Assembly (NCBI GenBank): GCA_022601435.1
Contig: JAJACQ010000025.1
Span: forward strand, 1-64,000
From: Chlamydiia bacterium
GTDB lineage: Bacteria > Chlamydiota > Chlamydiia > Chlamydiales > 2-12-FULL-49-11
Length of the DNA stretch: 64,000 nucleotides
Direction of reading: 5' to 3'
Positions 16,185 to 25,149 of the stretch are shown here, piece after piece. The position numbers were made by a program, and so were the translations under genes. Each line of letters opens with the position of its first letter. Positions within the stretch are counted from its first letter, which is position 1. A model generated the notes under the pieces. That model was not told where the DNA came from and did no database searches. It saw nothing but the letters and a program-made list of their open reading frames with translations.

Positions 16185-18302
16185 TCATGGAAGGTATCGT
16201 CTGACTTCAAGGTTGGAATAAAATGGACCCATCAATTTAGTCATTGATTTTATAATTTTTTCTTTATTAAGTTCTAATTCGCTTGTAACCACTGATAACA
16301 TGCTTACAATTCTCGAGATTGATGTAAGATGTGGAGCTCTTTCTCTTACGATTAAAGCAGATGAAAAAATCATTTCGATCATAAAGTCTTCATCTTCTAC
16401 TTTCCACTCAAGTTCACCTGACATTGATTTTAAGAAGGCAAACATAGAGCTAATTGAAGATGATGAAATATCTACTCCATCTTTTGATGAAAAGGCTATA
16501 TATGTATAGTCGTTTGCTTTAATCATATATAAACAGATCATATGGTATGCTATTTCGATAAAGTCGAGGCGGTTCTTTCGAGAAAGTGTTTTTTTAGCTC
16601 CAAAATAAAGTTTGTGGACTTCATCTATCATTTCCTTACAAAATGTAAAGAACTGAGTTCTATCTAATTTTTTAGGGTAGAAAAATCCACAATCTTCTTC
16701 CCCTTCTAATTGTTTTAAGAAAATTTCTTTAAAGTCTTGGGCGCTTTCAATTTTCAGGTAGTCATCACTTTGATTATAAAAATCAGTTTTTTTAGCAAGA
16801 GTGACAACTGTTAAAGCAAGACCTAACTCTCCATCAGATGCTGCTTTTTCTATTTCGTGGCATCGTCCATATTCTTTCCATGATGTTCTATCTTGAAAAT
16901 TAATAAGTAGAACTCTTTGTTGTTTTGCAACCAATGATCTTATAAAAGCAGTAAACTCAAAAGAAAGGTTTGCTGATTCAATATGGGTCTGCATTGTAGG
17001 AGATGGGATTTTTAAAAATTCAATTTTCTTTTCGCCTTTGATATTAAAATAATTTCCAGGAAAATCCCATTGAAGCATGGGATCAAATTCCATAAATGAG
17101 TCAGATTCATTTAAGATATCAAGCACTTTAAATAAGGGTCCATTTGGACATGCTTTAAATACTTTTGTTAATGCCTCGTAATCTTCTAACAAGGTATTCC
17201 ATAAAGCAGATGATGAACGGGTGCTTTTCTTTTTTGATTCCTTAATTTCTGAAACCATAGAAGCAATCAAAGCTCCTGCTTCTGAGGTGTTAATATGTGC
17301 AGAATATAAAACTAAACATAGATCATGTAGTAAATCTAAAACCTTAACATAGAAATCATCTTCTGGAGGATTATCAATATAGTTTCGGTAGTCAATTGAA
17401 GAAAGAGCTAATCTTAAATTCGATTGAAAATCTTTAAAGTATCCAGAGACACTTTTACCAAGGGTTGTTTTTAACTGATTCCTTGAATTACTAGCTAAAA
17501 GCAGCGCCATAACACCTCTAAAGACATTTTGGACCAAGGGATCATCTCGGTATTTACCAGCTTCTTTTAAAACTGTATCAAGCTGCACTTTTAAGCGCTT
17601 TTTAATTTCTAAGCATAAATGATAAGCTATATCATCTTTTAGTAAAGGAATCTTAATAAGAGGATCAAAAGATGAGAATTCACTGATAATTTGATCAAAA
17701 TCAGCAACTAAACGTATGTGACGAGCTAAACTTTTATTAAAAAACCGTCCGCCGCCCTCTTTTTGTAGATAAAAAAGCTCATAATCATGATCTCTTGTGA
17801 CCTCTGCTAAATCCTTCAAACCCCTTCGCTTAATATCAGCAGCATCCTCTTGCTCATCTTCTTCATCTTCTTTTTCACTATTTTGTAAAACCTGATCAAA
17901 TCTTGGTTTAATTCTATTATTATAAAACTCAAATAAAGCTACATATTCCTTTGAGTTTTTGATATTTATCTTCTTTTTACATTTTTTAGCATATTCATCG
18001 ACTTTATTAGCAGCCTCTTCAGCTAAATTAATAATAGAAATTATACCCTTTTGAACACTTTTATCTTTTAATTGAGAAGATTCTTTATAAAGACTTCTTA
18101 AGTAATTATAGACAACTTTGAGGGTTGCTTTTACAGAAGCTACTGTTCTTTTTTCATCAACAATATCTAACCATCTCATAGTGTCAACCTTAACACTATC
18201 TTTCTTAGTTTTAACACTCTCGATATCTAATTCTGCCATACTTGAGAGGTTATCTACAGCTTCTAATATTGATGGATCTTGTTCTGATTTGCCTTTGGCC
18301 AT
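16185..18302 (-). CDS. DUF582-like chlamydial type III effector candidate
   Basis: 705 residues, soluble, mostly helical, with an acidic Glu/Asp run (EKEDEEDEQEDAAD, about 145-158). The C-terminal third has QRVLLINFQDRTSWKEYGRC (near 455), LTVVTLAKKTDFYNQSDDY, NRLDFIEIAYHMICLYMI and SKDGVD...MFAFLKSM. From memory these are the hallmark segments of the Chlamydia DUF582 (PF04518) proteins, the CT619-621 and CT711-712 group of secreted effectors. The N-terminal half is unrecognised. It is monocistronic, convergent with the IQ-motif gene, and only a few kilobases from the translocator operon. I am fairly but not fully sure of the family; no search was possible. Confidence 0.62.
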   Translation of the reverse strand: MAKGKSEQDPSILEAVDNLSSMAELDIESVKTKKDSVKVDTMRWLDIVDEKRTVASVKATLKVVYNYLRSLYKESSQLKDKSVQKGIISIINLAEEAANKVDEYAKKCKKKINIKNSKEYVALFEFYNNRIKPRFDQVLQNSEKEDEEDEQEDAADIKRRGLKDLAEVTRDHDYELFYLQKEGGGRFFNKSLARHIRLVADFDQIISEFSSFDPLIKIPLLKDDIAYHLCLEIKKRLKVQLDTVLKEAGKYRDDPLVQNVFRGVMALLLASNSRNQLKTTLGKSVSGYFKDFQSNLRLALSSIDYRNYIDNPPEDDFYVKVLDLLHDLCLVLYSAHINTSEAGALIASMVSEIKESKKKSTRSSSALWNTLLEDYEALTKVFKACPNGPLFKVLDILNESDSFMEFDPMLQWDFPGNYFNIKGEKKIEFLKIPSPTMQTHIESANLSFEFTAFIRSLVAKQQRVLLINFQDRTSWKEYGRCHEIEKAASDGELGLALTVVTLAKKTDFYNQSDDYLKIESAQDFKEIFLKQLEGEEDCGFFYPKKLDRTQFFTFCKEMIDEVHKLYFGAKKTLSRKNRLDFIEIAYHMICLYMIKANDYTYIAFSSKDGVDISSSSISSMFAFLKSMSGELEWKVEDEDFMIEMIFSSALIVRERAPHLTSISRIVSMLSVVTSELELNKEKIIKSMTKLMGPFYSNLEVRRYLP

Positions 18303-18402
18303 TGATAAAACCTATTAATTTTATAATCCCTTACTTCCACTCTTGCCCACAACAAAATTTAAAATCAAACCTTTTATAAAAAAAACAGAACACTCTAAAT
18401 AT

Positions 18403-18431
18403 AAAAAAGATACAACAATACAGTTGTATCT
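18403..18431 (-). terminator. Rho-independent terminator after the first 60-residue gene
   Basis: On the minus strand AGATACAAC pairs with GTTGTATCT around a six-base loop, followed by a T-run. Confidence 0.75.
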
Positions 18432-18462
18432 TCTATTTCATAAAAATCATTTATTTTGATTC

Positions 18463-18645
18463 TTAGTCACGGTGACAAAAAAGATTGCCGCAATAGCATT
18501 TACACACACCTGCTGCAATTAAGAAAATCGGCCAGTATCTTATGATTCCATGATGAGGAACAAGATTTGAGATTAAAAAGAACACACCAAAAGCAGCAAG
18601 TAATAATCCACCGCATTTTCTGTGACAAGGTTCACATTTTTTCAT
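18463..18645 (-). CDS. Cys/His-rich small membrane protein, tandem copy 1
   Basis: 60 residues: MKKCEPCHRKCGG (a CxxCHxxC cluster), then two short hydrophobic helices LLLAAFGVFFLISNLVPHHG and YWPIFLIAAGV, then a second cluster KCYCGNLFCHRD. The helical part follows the pattern of LiaF/DUF5668-type membrane domains (G-hydrophobic-G-hydrophobic-N...WP-hydrophobic-G). The flanking Cys/His clusters could bind a metal or heme or form disulfides. AAGGAG precedes the ATG. It is a paralogue of the gene at 18821-19003, with conserved upstream sequence. Confidence 0.8.
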   Translation of the reverse strand: MKKCEPCHRKCGGLLLAAFGVFFLISNLVPHHGIIRYWPIFLIAAGVCKCYCGNLFCHRD

Positions 18646-18760
18646 TATAGACTCCTTATTATTGTTATAGATCTACATACAACCATTACTTTACAAACTT
18701 GATTAATTAAGACAAGAGTAAAAAAACATAACGACCAAAACCAGCCATAACCCCTTAAAA

Positions 18761-18794
18761 ATAAAAAGAGTACAACCCGAAGATTATACTCTTT
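18761..18794 (-). terminator. Hairpin after the second 60-residue gene
   Basis: On the minus strand AAAGAGTA pairs with TACTCTTT, followed by a T/A-rich tail. Weaker than the terminator of the sister gene. Confidence 0.5.
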
Positions 18795-18820
18795 ATTAAT
18801 AAAACTCTAATGAAAGAATT

Positions 18821-19003
18821 TTACTTATGGTGTCCGAAAAGACCACCGCAATAGCACTTTAAAAGTCCTGCAGCGATTAAGAAAATCGGCCAGTAGCATA
18901 TAATTCCTTTATGTGGAACTAAATTTGAAATTAAAAAGAACACACCAAAGGCAGCTATTAATAATCCCCAACATTTTTTGTGACAAGGTTCACATTTTTT
19001 CAT
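18821..19003 (-). CDS. Cys/His-rich small membrane protein, tandem copy 2
   Basis: 60 residues and about 80% identical to copy 1: MKKCEPCHKKCWG, a shared core GVFFLISNLVPHKGIICYWP, then LLKCYCGGLFGHHK. The N-terminal Cys cluster and the CYCG pair are kept, while the last Cys of copy 1 is absent here. Upstream DNA is conserved with copy 1 (GTTGTATATAGATCTA against GTTGTATGTAGATCTA, and AAGGAGTCTATAATG in both), so both copies probably answer to the same signal from separate promoters. No function can be assigned. Confidence 0.8.
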   Translation of the reverse strand: MKKCEPCHKKCWGLLIAAFGVFFLISNLVPHKGIICYWPIFLIAAGLLKCYCGGLFGHHK

Positions 19004-19139
19004 TATAGACTCCTTTTTTTGTTATTAGATCTATATACAACTCTCACCTTGCAAACGAATTAAATATAAACAAGCGATATTTTGTTATATACCTAAATTT
19101 AAATATATCATAATAATAATCAAAGAGTAAGCGAGTGAA

Positions 19140-19940
19140 TTATTTTATATAAATCGTTGAGGAATTGACTGAAACTGGGTTTTTTACAATCTTTCCAGAA
19201 GAGTCAACCAATTCAATACGAATATCATGTTTTCCCTTCGGGAGGTTATGAATTACATAAGGTTGCCATGTTTTTAATGTATCTATCTTATTTCCATCTA
19301 TATATACATCAACTTTATGCTCAGTAGATGAAATAATCACATTTCTTACAAAAAAGTCTAATAGCACACCAGATCCTGTAATAGTTCCTGTTGGTTCATT
19401 ATAAACAATAAAGGGAGATTTTAGCTCTTTTTCTAAAACTCTAATCCCTTGTTTTTCATGATTATAACAATAAACATCCGTATAAAATGCATTATCATCT
19501 TTAATAGACTCACCGTAACAATTAACTAACATGCTATATATCAGAAAGTTTTCCTCCTCAATACTTGAATAGATATTCTGAGGAATCTTTACGCGAAAAC
19601 GTTTGTTAAAGTAATTTCTTTGAGTAAGCAAAAGGTTCACATCATCTTTTGTCACATAAACCCTCATACCATTGCTAAACATTAAAAGAACTCGAGATCC
19701 TGCTTTTGATTTATTCACCCCGTTATCATCAAGGACCCGAGATTCTGAATCAACCCCTATTGGAAAATTTGAGACCAGAATTAAAACTGGTGAATTTTTC
19801 TTAAGCACTTGAGGTGAAGTGATTTTTAATCTTGCTTGAGCGTTATACCTTGTAATAGGCGCCTTTATAATGGTAATCGGTTTTGCAGAAGATGCAAAAA
19901 GCCCACCTAAACAACTTAGTAAAATGATAAATCTTTTCAT
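19140..19940 (-). CDS. Secreted protein of unknown function with a C-terminal beta domain
   Basis: 266 residues with a signal peptide (FIILLSCLGGLFASSAKP). The body is beta-rich; the C-terminal part (KVDVYIDGNKIDTLKTWQPY, GKHDIRIELVDSSGKIV) looks like an immunoglobulin- or PEGA-like sandwich, often found in envelope proteins. No catalytic residues stand out. Its start overlaps the stop of the upstream MFS exporter by four bases (19937-19940), so it is cotranslated with it and may act with it in the periplasm. Confidence 0.7.
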   Translation of the reverse strand: MKRFIILLSCLGGLFASSAKPITIIKAPITRYNAQARLKITSPQVLKKNSPVLILVSNFPIGVDSESRVLDDNGVNKSKAGSRVLLMFSNGMRVYVTKDDVNLLLTQRNYFNKRFRVKIPQNIYSSIEEENFLIYSMLVNCYGESIKDDNAFYTDVYCYNHEKQGIRVLEKELKSPFIVYNEPTGTITGSGVLLDFFVRNVIISSTEHKVDVYIDGNKIDTLKTWQPYVIHNLPKGKHDIRIELVDSSGKIVKNPVSVNSSTIYIK

Positions 19941-21460
19941 ATCGATACCTTTTTAATTTTTCCTTTTCTAACCTGCTCTGCATAGATTAACATAAGTCCT
20001 GATAGTGACAAAATAAACGAAATAATTGAGATCGCTTTTAATGCTCCAAAGGCAGCTTTTTTAGAATCTTGTTTTATAAGATTTGTTTTTAACCCTGTTG
20101 AAGAGGTTTTTTGCCCTCCAAGGTAGATTTTTACAAATTCTGTTTTCTGGGTTTTTGATAGATGAAGCTCTTTTTCGTTAATATAACTTCTCATATCACT
20201 TTTCATAGTACCTGAATGAATTGAGCCTAGTATTGCAAGGCCCATTGTAGCTCCTGTAAACCTCATAGTACTATATACACCAGCCACAAGACCTCTTTTT
20301 TCCTTCGGTGCTGAGCTTATTACAAAAGAAGCTGTTGGTGTTAATATTTGTGAAACACTAAAACCATAAACCACAAAACCAACTATCATTAATGGAAAGT
20401 ACCCATAAATAGAAAATATGATCAAACAAAAATAAGTAATAGAATGACCCACGAATCCTATTGTTGTGGGGAGTTTTACTCCATATTTATCTAATAAATA
20501 GCCAGCTAAAGGTGCTGCTATGATTGTTGGTGCAGTAGATAAAAACACCCAAAATCCTGCTGTTGTAGGAGAAAGTTCCATTGCATTTTGCAAAAAAATA
20601 GTCCAAAAAACTGTATTCATTAATAAGAACTGAACAATAAAAGCATGTAGATTTCCAATTAAAAAGTTACTGTTTCTAAATAATGAAAAATCAAAAAATG
20701 GTTCTTTCGTTTTATAATTTCTATAATGAAAATAAAAGAGTAAAGCGAAACAAAAACCTACAATGAAGAAACTAGAATTTAAAAGCGAGGTCCACCCAAG
20801 TGACTCCCCTTCCATTGCTCCTAAAGTAATTAAAAATAGAGCTCCTACAAATAAAAATAAACTCACAAAATCAATTTTCACTCTACGACTAGGGTATTTT
20901 GGAACATAGCGCATTGTCAAAACAACACCAATTAGAGAAATAAAAATATTTATAAAAAAGACCCATCTCCAGGTCGCATATTCTGTAAATAATCCTCCAA
21001 TGAACGGGCCTAATGCTAAGAAAAGACCGCCCGTTGCAACAGTCATACCTACTGCTTTCCCTCTTTGGTTTGAAGGAAATTTAGCGATTATGATAGAGGT
21101 CACCATTGGAGCAATGAGCGCCGCTGCTAAACCTTGAATTGTTCTTGAGATGATCAACCAAGCAAGGTTTGTAGCAAATCCCCCAAAAACAGAGGCCACT
21201 CCAAAAATTAACATTCCAATTATAAACATGCGACGGATACCGAAAATATCCCCTAACTTTCCACCAAAAATTACAAAACTAGCTTCTGCTAAAAAATAAA
21301 CATTTACAATCCATTGAAGTCCTGTTTGTGAAATACCTAATTCTTTTTGAATAGTTGGTAAAGTCACTGGGAGAATTGTGGAATCTAAAAAAATCATAGA
21401 AATACCACAAATCATTGCTGCTAAAAGAAGCCACTTATCACTAGAAAATCGAAATGTCAT
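19937..21460 (-). CDS. MFS multidrug exporter, DHA2 (14-helix) family
   Basis: 507 residues with about fourteen hydrophobic segments. Motif C-like and family signatures are visible: FLDSTILPVTLPTIQKELGI in helix 1, GKLGDIFGIRRMFIIGMLIF in the helix 2-3 loop, and SSAPKEKRGLVAGVYSTMRF late in the protein. The family exports drugs or other amphipathic compounds by proton antiport at the inner membrane. Unlike the second DHA2 protein at 33930-35465 it has no fusion-protein or TolC partner next to it, only the secreted protein downstream. Confidence 0.88.
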   Translation of the reverse strand: MTFRFSSDKWLLLAAMICGISMIFLDSTILPVTLPTIQKELGISQTGLQWIVNVYFLAEASFVIFGGKLGDIFGIRRMFIIGMLIFGVASVFGGFATNLAWLIISRTIQGLAAALIAPMVTSIIIAKFPSNQRGKAVGMTVATGGLFLALGPFIGGLFTEYATWRWVFFINIFISLIGVVLTMRYVPKYPSRRVKIDFVSLFLFVGALFLITLGAMEGESLGWTSLLNSSFFIVGFCFALLFYFHYRNYKTKEPFFDFSLFRNSNFLIGNLHAFIVQFLLMNTVFWTIFLQNAMELSPTTAGFWVFLSTAPTIIAAPLAGYLLDKYGVKLPTTIGFVGHSITYFCLIIFSIYGYFPLMIVGFVVYGFSVSQILTPTASFVISSAPKEKRGLVAGVYSTMRFTGATMGLAILGSIHSGTMKSDMRSYINEKELHLSKTQKTEFVKIYLGGQKTSSTGLKTNLIKQDSKKAAFGALKAISIISFILSLSGLMLIYAEQVRKGKIKKVSI

Positions 21461-21651
21461 TAATGTTGTCCAAAGTAATATTATTTTATTTATACCATGA
21501 TTTAAGGGATTTTTCTAGGTTTTTTATCTATAATAAATAAAAAAAAATTATCAATTCTCAATTGTTGCTTTCTGAGAATTTATATAAGATTGAATTTTCT
21601 TCTTTACTTTTTATTTTAATTACAATAACCTTACATAAATTTTAACTCTCC

Positions 21652-23307
21652 ATGGTTTTAATCTTGAAAAAACACCTTTATTTCTGCCTTTTTTTTATTG
21701 TTATTTCCTCTTTTTTTTCTTGTAGTAAAAAACCTTCACAGGATGAAATAAAGAATTCATTACATTTAAATCTTCTTCAGGAACCAGTTACCTATGATCC
21801 ACGTAAGGTAGCGGATTTCACATCAACAACTATTTCTGTGCTTCTATTCGAGGGTTTAATAAGAAGAACACCTGATTCTACTACTGCCTTAGGTCTTGCC
21901 GAATCCGTTGATATTTCTGAAGATGGAAAAACATATATATTTCATTTAAAAGACACAAAATGGAGTAATGGAACTCCTGTTACAGCCTATGATATTGCTC
22001 AGAGTTGGTTGGACATGTTACACCCTAATTTTTCCACACAAAACGCTCACTTACTATATCCAATAGAAAATGCTAAAGAAGCTAAATGTGGAAAGCTCCC
22101 TCTTAAAAAAGTGGGTATAAATGTGATCAACTACAACACACTAGAAGTAAAACTCAATACTCCGACACCTTTCTTCGATGAAATTATCTCTTACTGTATG
22201 TTTTCTCCTGTTTGCCAAAGTTATATATCCGAAAATCCTAATTGGTTAGATGTAAAAGATCGTTCCTTTGTTTGTAATGGGCCGTATAGAGTTGCAAAAA
22301 GACGAATTGGAAGGGTTCTTATATTAGAGAAAAACCCCTATTACTGGGATGCTGATTCTGTTGAACTTGAACAAATATCTATTTCGATTGTAGATAATGA
22401 AACAACTGCATTAAATATGTTCTTAAACAATCAAATAGATATGATTGGATTGCCTTACTCAGGAATCCCGACAGACTCTATACCTGAATTTTTAAATAAA
22501 GGGATGATTGAAACAACAGAAAAAGCTGCATCAACTATCTGTTGCTTCAACTTAGAAAGCTTTCCCTTTAAAAACAAAAATATTCGAAAAGCTTTTGCAA
22601 TAGCGTTAAACCGTCAAGAAATTGTTGATAATATTACGCAAACCGGTGAAGCGCCTGGAACCCAACTTTTACCAGACACTTTAATCCCCAATCAACCAAC
22701 CCCAAGCTTTAAAGATGGAGATATTAAAACTGCTAATGACTATCTTGAGAAGGGTTTGAAGGAATTAAACATTTCCCGGAAAGATTTTCCTTCAATAAAA
22801 ATGCTTCATCTTTCAACAGGGATCTATCCAAAGGTTGCACAAGCAATTCAAGAACAATGGCGTAAATCTTTAGGTGTAAATATCATTCTAGAGGGGTTTG
22901 AATATAAAGTCTTTTTAGATAAATTAGGAAAGAAAGATTTCTCCATAACTCAATGTGTTTGGATTGCTCAATACCCTGATCCCATGAATATTCTTGATAG
23001 ATTTTGTCTTAAGGAAAATATAAAAAATTATCCTGGGTATGATAATGAAGAATTTAGAAATCTAGTTAATAATTCTGTATACTATTTTAATAAACAAGAT
23101 CGATTTAATGAACTAAATAAAGCTTTAGATATAATTAATGAGGATGTTCCTATGACAGCTGTTTATCACTGGAAAAGTCCATTTATGAGAAAACGATATG
23201 TAAAAGATCTATTTATAAAACCAACAGGATCCTTTCACTTAACCAGTATCAAATTAGACAAAGATGAGGTTCCCAGCAATCGCCCAATTGATGTAGCAGT
23301 GAAATAA
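21652..23307 (+). CDS. OppA-like peptide-binding lipoprotein, paralogue 1
   Basis: 551 residues, a family 5 extracellular solute-binding protein. Lipoprotein signal FVISSFFSCSKKP places the acylated Cys near residue 24. Family motifs: YDPRKVADF, LTFHLKDTKWSNGTPVTAYD-type wording (FHLKDTKWSNGTPVTAYD), NGPYRVAKR, NPYYWDAD, NKNIRKAFAIALNR and WIAQYPDPMNILDRF. It delivers oligopeptides to an Opp/Dpp permease. No permease or ATPase genes are nearby, so it must share one encoded elsewhere. Paralogue of the next gene, 84 bases downstream. Confidence 0.92.
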   Translation: MVLILKKHLYFCLFFIVISSFFSCSKKPSQDEIKNSLHLNLLQEPVTYDPRKVADFTSTTISVLLFEGLIRRTPDSTTALGLAESVDISEDGKTYIFHLKDTKWSNGTPVTAYDIAQSWLDMLHPNFSTQNAHLLYPIENAKEAKCGKLPLKKVGINVINYNTLEVKLNTPTPFFDEIISYCMFSPVCQSYISENPNWLDVKDRSFVCNGPYRVAKRRIGRVLILEKNPYYWDADSVELEQISISIVDNETTALNMFLNNQIDMIGLPYSGIPTDSIPEFLNKGMIETTEKAASTICCFNLESFPFKNKNIRKAFAIALNRQEIVDNITQTGEAPGTQLLPDTLIPNQPTPSFKDGDIKTANDYLEKGLKELNISRKDFPSIKMLHLSTGIYPKVAQAIQEQWRKSLGVNIILEGFEYKVFLDKLGKKDFSITQCVWIAQYPDPMNILDRFCLKENIKNYPGYDNEEFRNLVNNSVYYFNKQDRFNELNKALDIINEDVPMTAVYHWKSPFMRKRYVKDLFIKPTGSFHLTSIKLDKDEVPSNRPIDVAVK

Positions 23308-23391
23308 ACAAGAAGATATAAAGATTGTCTTTACTTTATCTCCACCCTTACTTACAGTGTTTATTTATCAAGTTCTGGAAATACTAAGTTT

Positions 23392-25041
23392 ATGAAAAAA
23401 ACATTTACACCAATGCTCTTTTGTATTCTTTCTACAATTGCGGTTTTCTCCTGTAGTCATAAAGGGAATACAAAAAAGAAATCTGTTAACGGCATTCATA
23501 TAAATGTATTACAAGACCCTACGACGCTTGATTCTAGAAAGTGTGCGGATTTTATATCCAGTTGCGTACAATTTCTTCTTTTTGAAGGATTAGTTAGAAT
23601 GACTCCTGACTCAATTGCAGCTCCTGGGATTGCTCGGGATATTTTTGTTTCTGATGATGGATTAAAGTATACCTTTCGTATCAGAGATGCTCAGTGGAGT
23701 AATGGAACGCCAATTACTGCTTATGATTTTGCTCAAACTTGGTTGGATATGCTAGATCCACTTTTCCCCTCTCCAAATGCGCATTTACTTTTTCCTATTA
23801 AAAATGCTGAAAAAGCCAAGCGAGGTGATGTACCTTTAAGGGATGTTGGAATCAAAGTTGTCGATTACAAAACCCTAGAGGTTTATTTAAAAAATCCTAC
23901 CCCTTATTTTAAAGAACTAATTTCATTTACTGTTTTTAATCCAATCTGCCAACACCACATCCAGGATAATGAAGATTGGGCTAAAAGATGTGATCGAACT
24001 TTTATTTGCAATGGGCCTTATCGGTTAGCAAAAAGACGACCTGGTAGGGATCTTATTTTAGAGAAAAACCCTTATTACTGGGATGCTGATTCTGTTGAAC
24101 TTGAACAAATATCCATTTCAATTGTTGATAGTGAAACAACAGCTTTGAATCTTTTTAACAACAACGAATTAGACCTTCTCGGGATCCCCTTTCGAGGAAT
24201 ACCTTCAGATTCTATTCCCGACCTTTTAGATAGGGGGCTAATCGAGACAACAGATATTCCAGCAAGTACAATTTGTTGTTTTAATTTAGAGCGTTATCCA
24301 TTTAATAATAAAAACATCAGAAAAGCTTTTGCCTACTCAATTAATCGAAAAGATATTGTAAATCATGTAACTTCAATGAGTGAATCACCTGGTGTAGACC
24401 TTCTTCCTGAAAATCTTTTACCAAATCAACCCACGCCTTTTTTTACAGATGGTGATATAGAAACTGCGCGCATGTATTTAGAAAAGGGGCTAAAAGAATT
24501 AGATATCACAATAGAAGATCTTCCCACAATAACACTTCTACACTCAACAACGGGTATTTATCCAAAAATTGCCCAAGCGATTCAAGATCAATGGAAAAAG
24601 GGGTTGGGAATTTCTGTTGAACTAAATGGATTTGAGTATAAAGTATTTCTTGATCATCTAAATAAGAAAAATTTTTGTATTGGACAATGTGTTTGGATTG
24701 CCCAATATCCCGATCCCATGGATCTTTTAGATCGCTTTCGTCTAAAGGAAAACACTAAGAATTATTCTGGTTATGATAATAAAAAGTATCAAGAGATTTT
24801 AGAAGGATCTTTGTATCATCAAGACAAAATAAAACGTTATGATGAGTTAAAAAAAGCACTCAATATCCTTAATGAAGAAGTACCTGTAACCGCCATTTAT
24901 CACTGGAAAAATGCATATATGAAAAAGCCTTACATTAAAGGTTTAAAAATTAGTCCTTTTGGATTTTCTAATTTAACAGGAATAAAAGTGATTAAAGATA
25001 AATCACCAATCGATCAACCTATTATTGCAAGTGTAAAATAG
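23392..25041 (+). CDS. OppA-like peptide-binding lipoprotein, paralogue 2
   Basis: 549 residues, roughly 60% identical to the preceding paralogue by eye. Lipobox STIAVFSCSHKG. The same motif order is kept: LDSRKCADF, RIRDAQWSNGTPITAYDF, NGPYRLAKRRPGRDLILEKN, NPYYWDADSVELEQISISIV, NIRKAFAYSINR and WIAQYPDPMDLLDRF. Ligand-pocket residues differ between the two in the central lobe, so peptide preference may differ. A 40-base DNA stretch (24073-24112) is identical to paralogue 1. Confidence 0.92.
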   Translation: MKKTFTPMLFCILSTIAVFSCSHKGNTKKKSVNGIHINVLQDPTTLDSRKCADFISSCVQFLLFEGLVRMTPDSIAAPGIARDIFVSDDGLKYTFRIRDAQWSNGTPITAYDFAQTWLDMLDPLFPSPNAHLLFPIKNAEKAKRGDVPLRDVGIKVVDYKTLEVYLKNPTPYFKELISFTVFNPICQHHIQDNEDWAKRCDRTFICNGPYRLAKRRPGRDLILEKNPYYWDADSVELEQISISIVDSETTALNLFNNNELDLLGIPFRGIPSDSIPDLLDRGLIETTDIPASTICCFNLERYPFNNKNIRKAFAYSINRKDIVNHVTSMSESPGVDLLPENLLPNQPTPFFTDGDIETARMYLEKGLKELDITIEDLPTITLLHSTTGIYPKIAQAIQDQWKKGLGISVELNGFEYKVFLDHLNKKNFCIGQCVWIAQYPDPMDLLDRFRLKENTKNYSGYDNKKYQEILEGSLYHQDKIKRYDELKKALNILNEEVPVTAIYHWKNAYMKKPYIKGLKISPFGFSNLTGIKVIKDKSPIDQPIIASVK

Positions 25042-25149
25042 TAAAAACAGTGTAAAAATATTCTTTACTCTATACAAATAATTTCTTATCTATATACTTT
25101 CTTAAGTGCATTAATATTTTCTAAGATATAATTTCTTTTAGGAGGAGAA

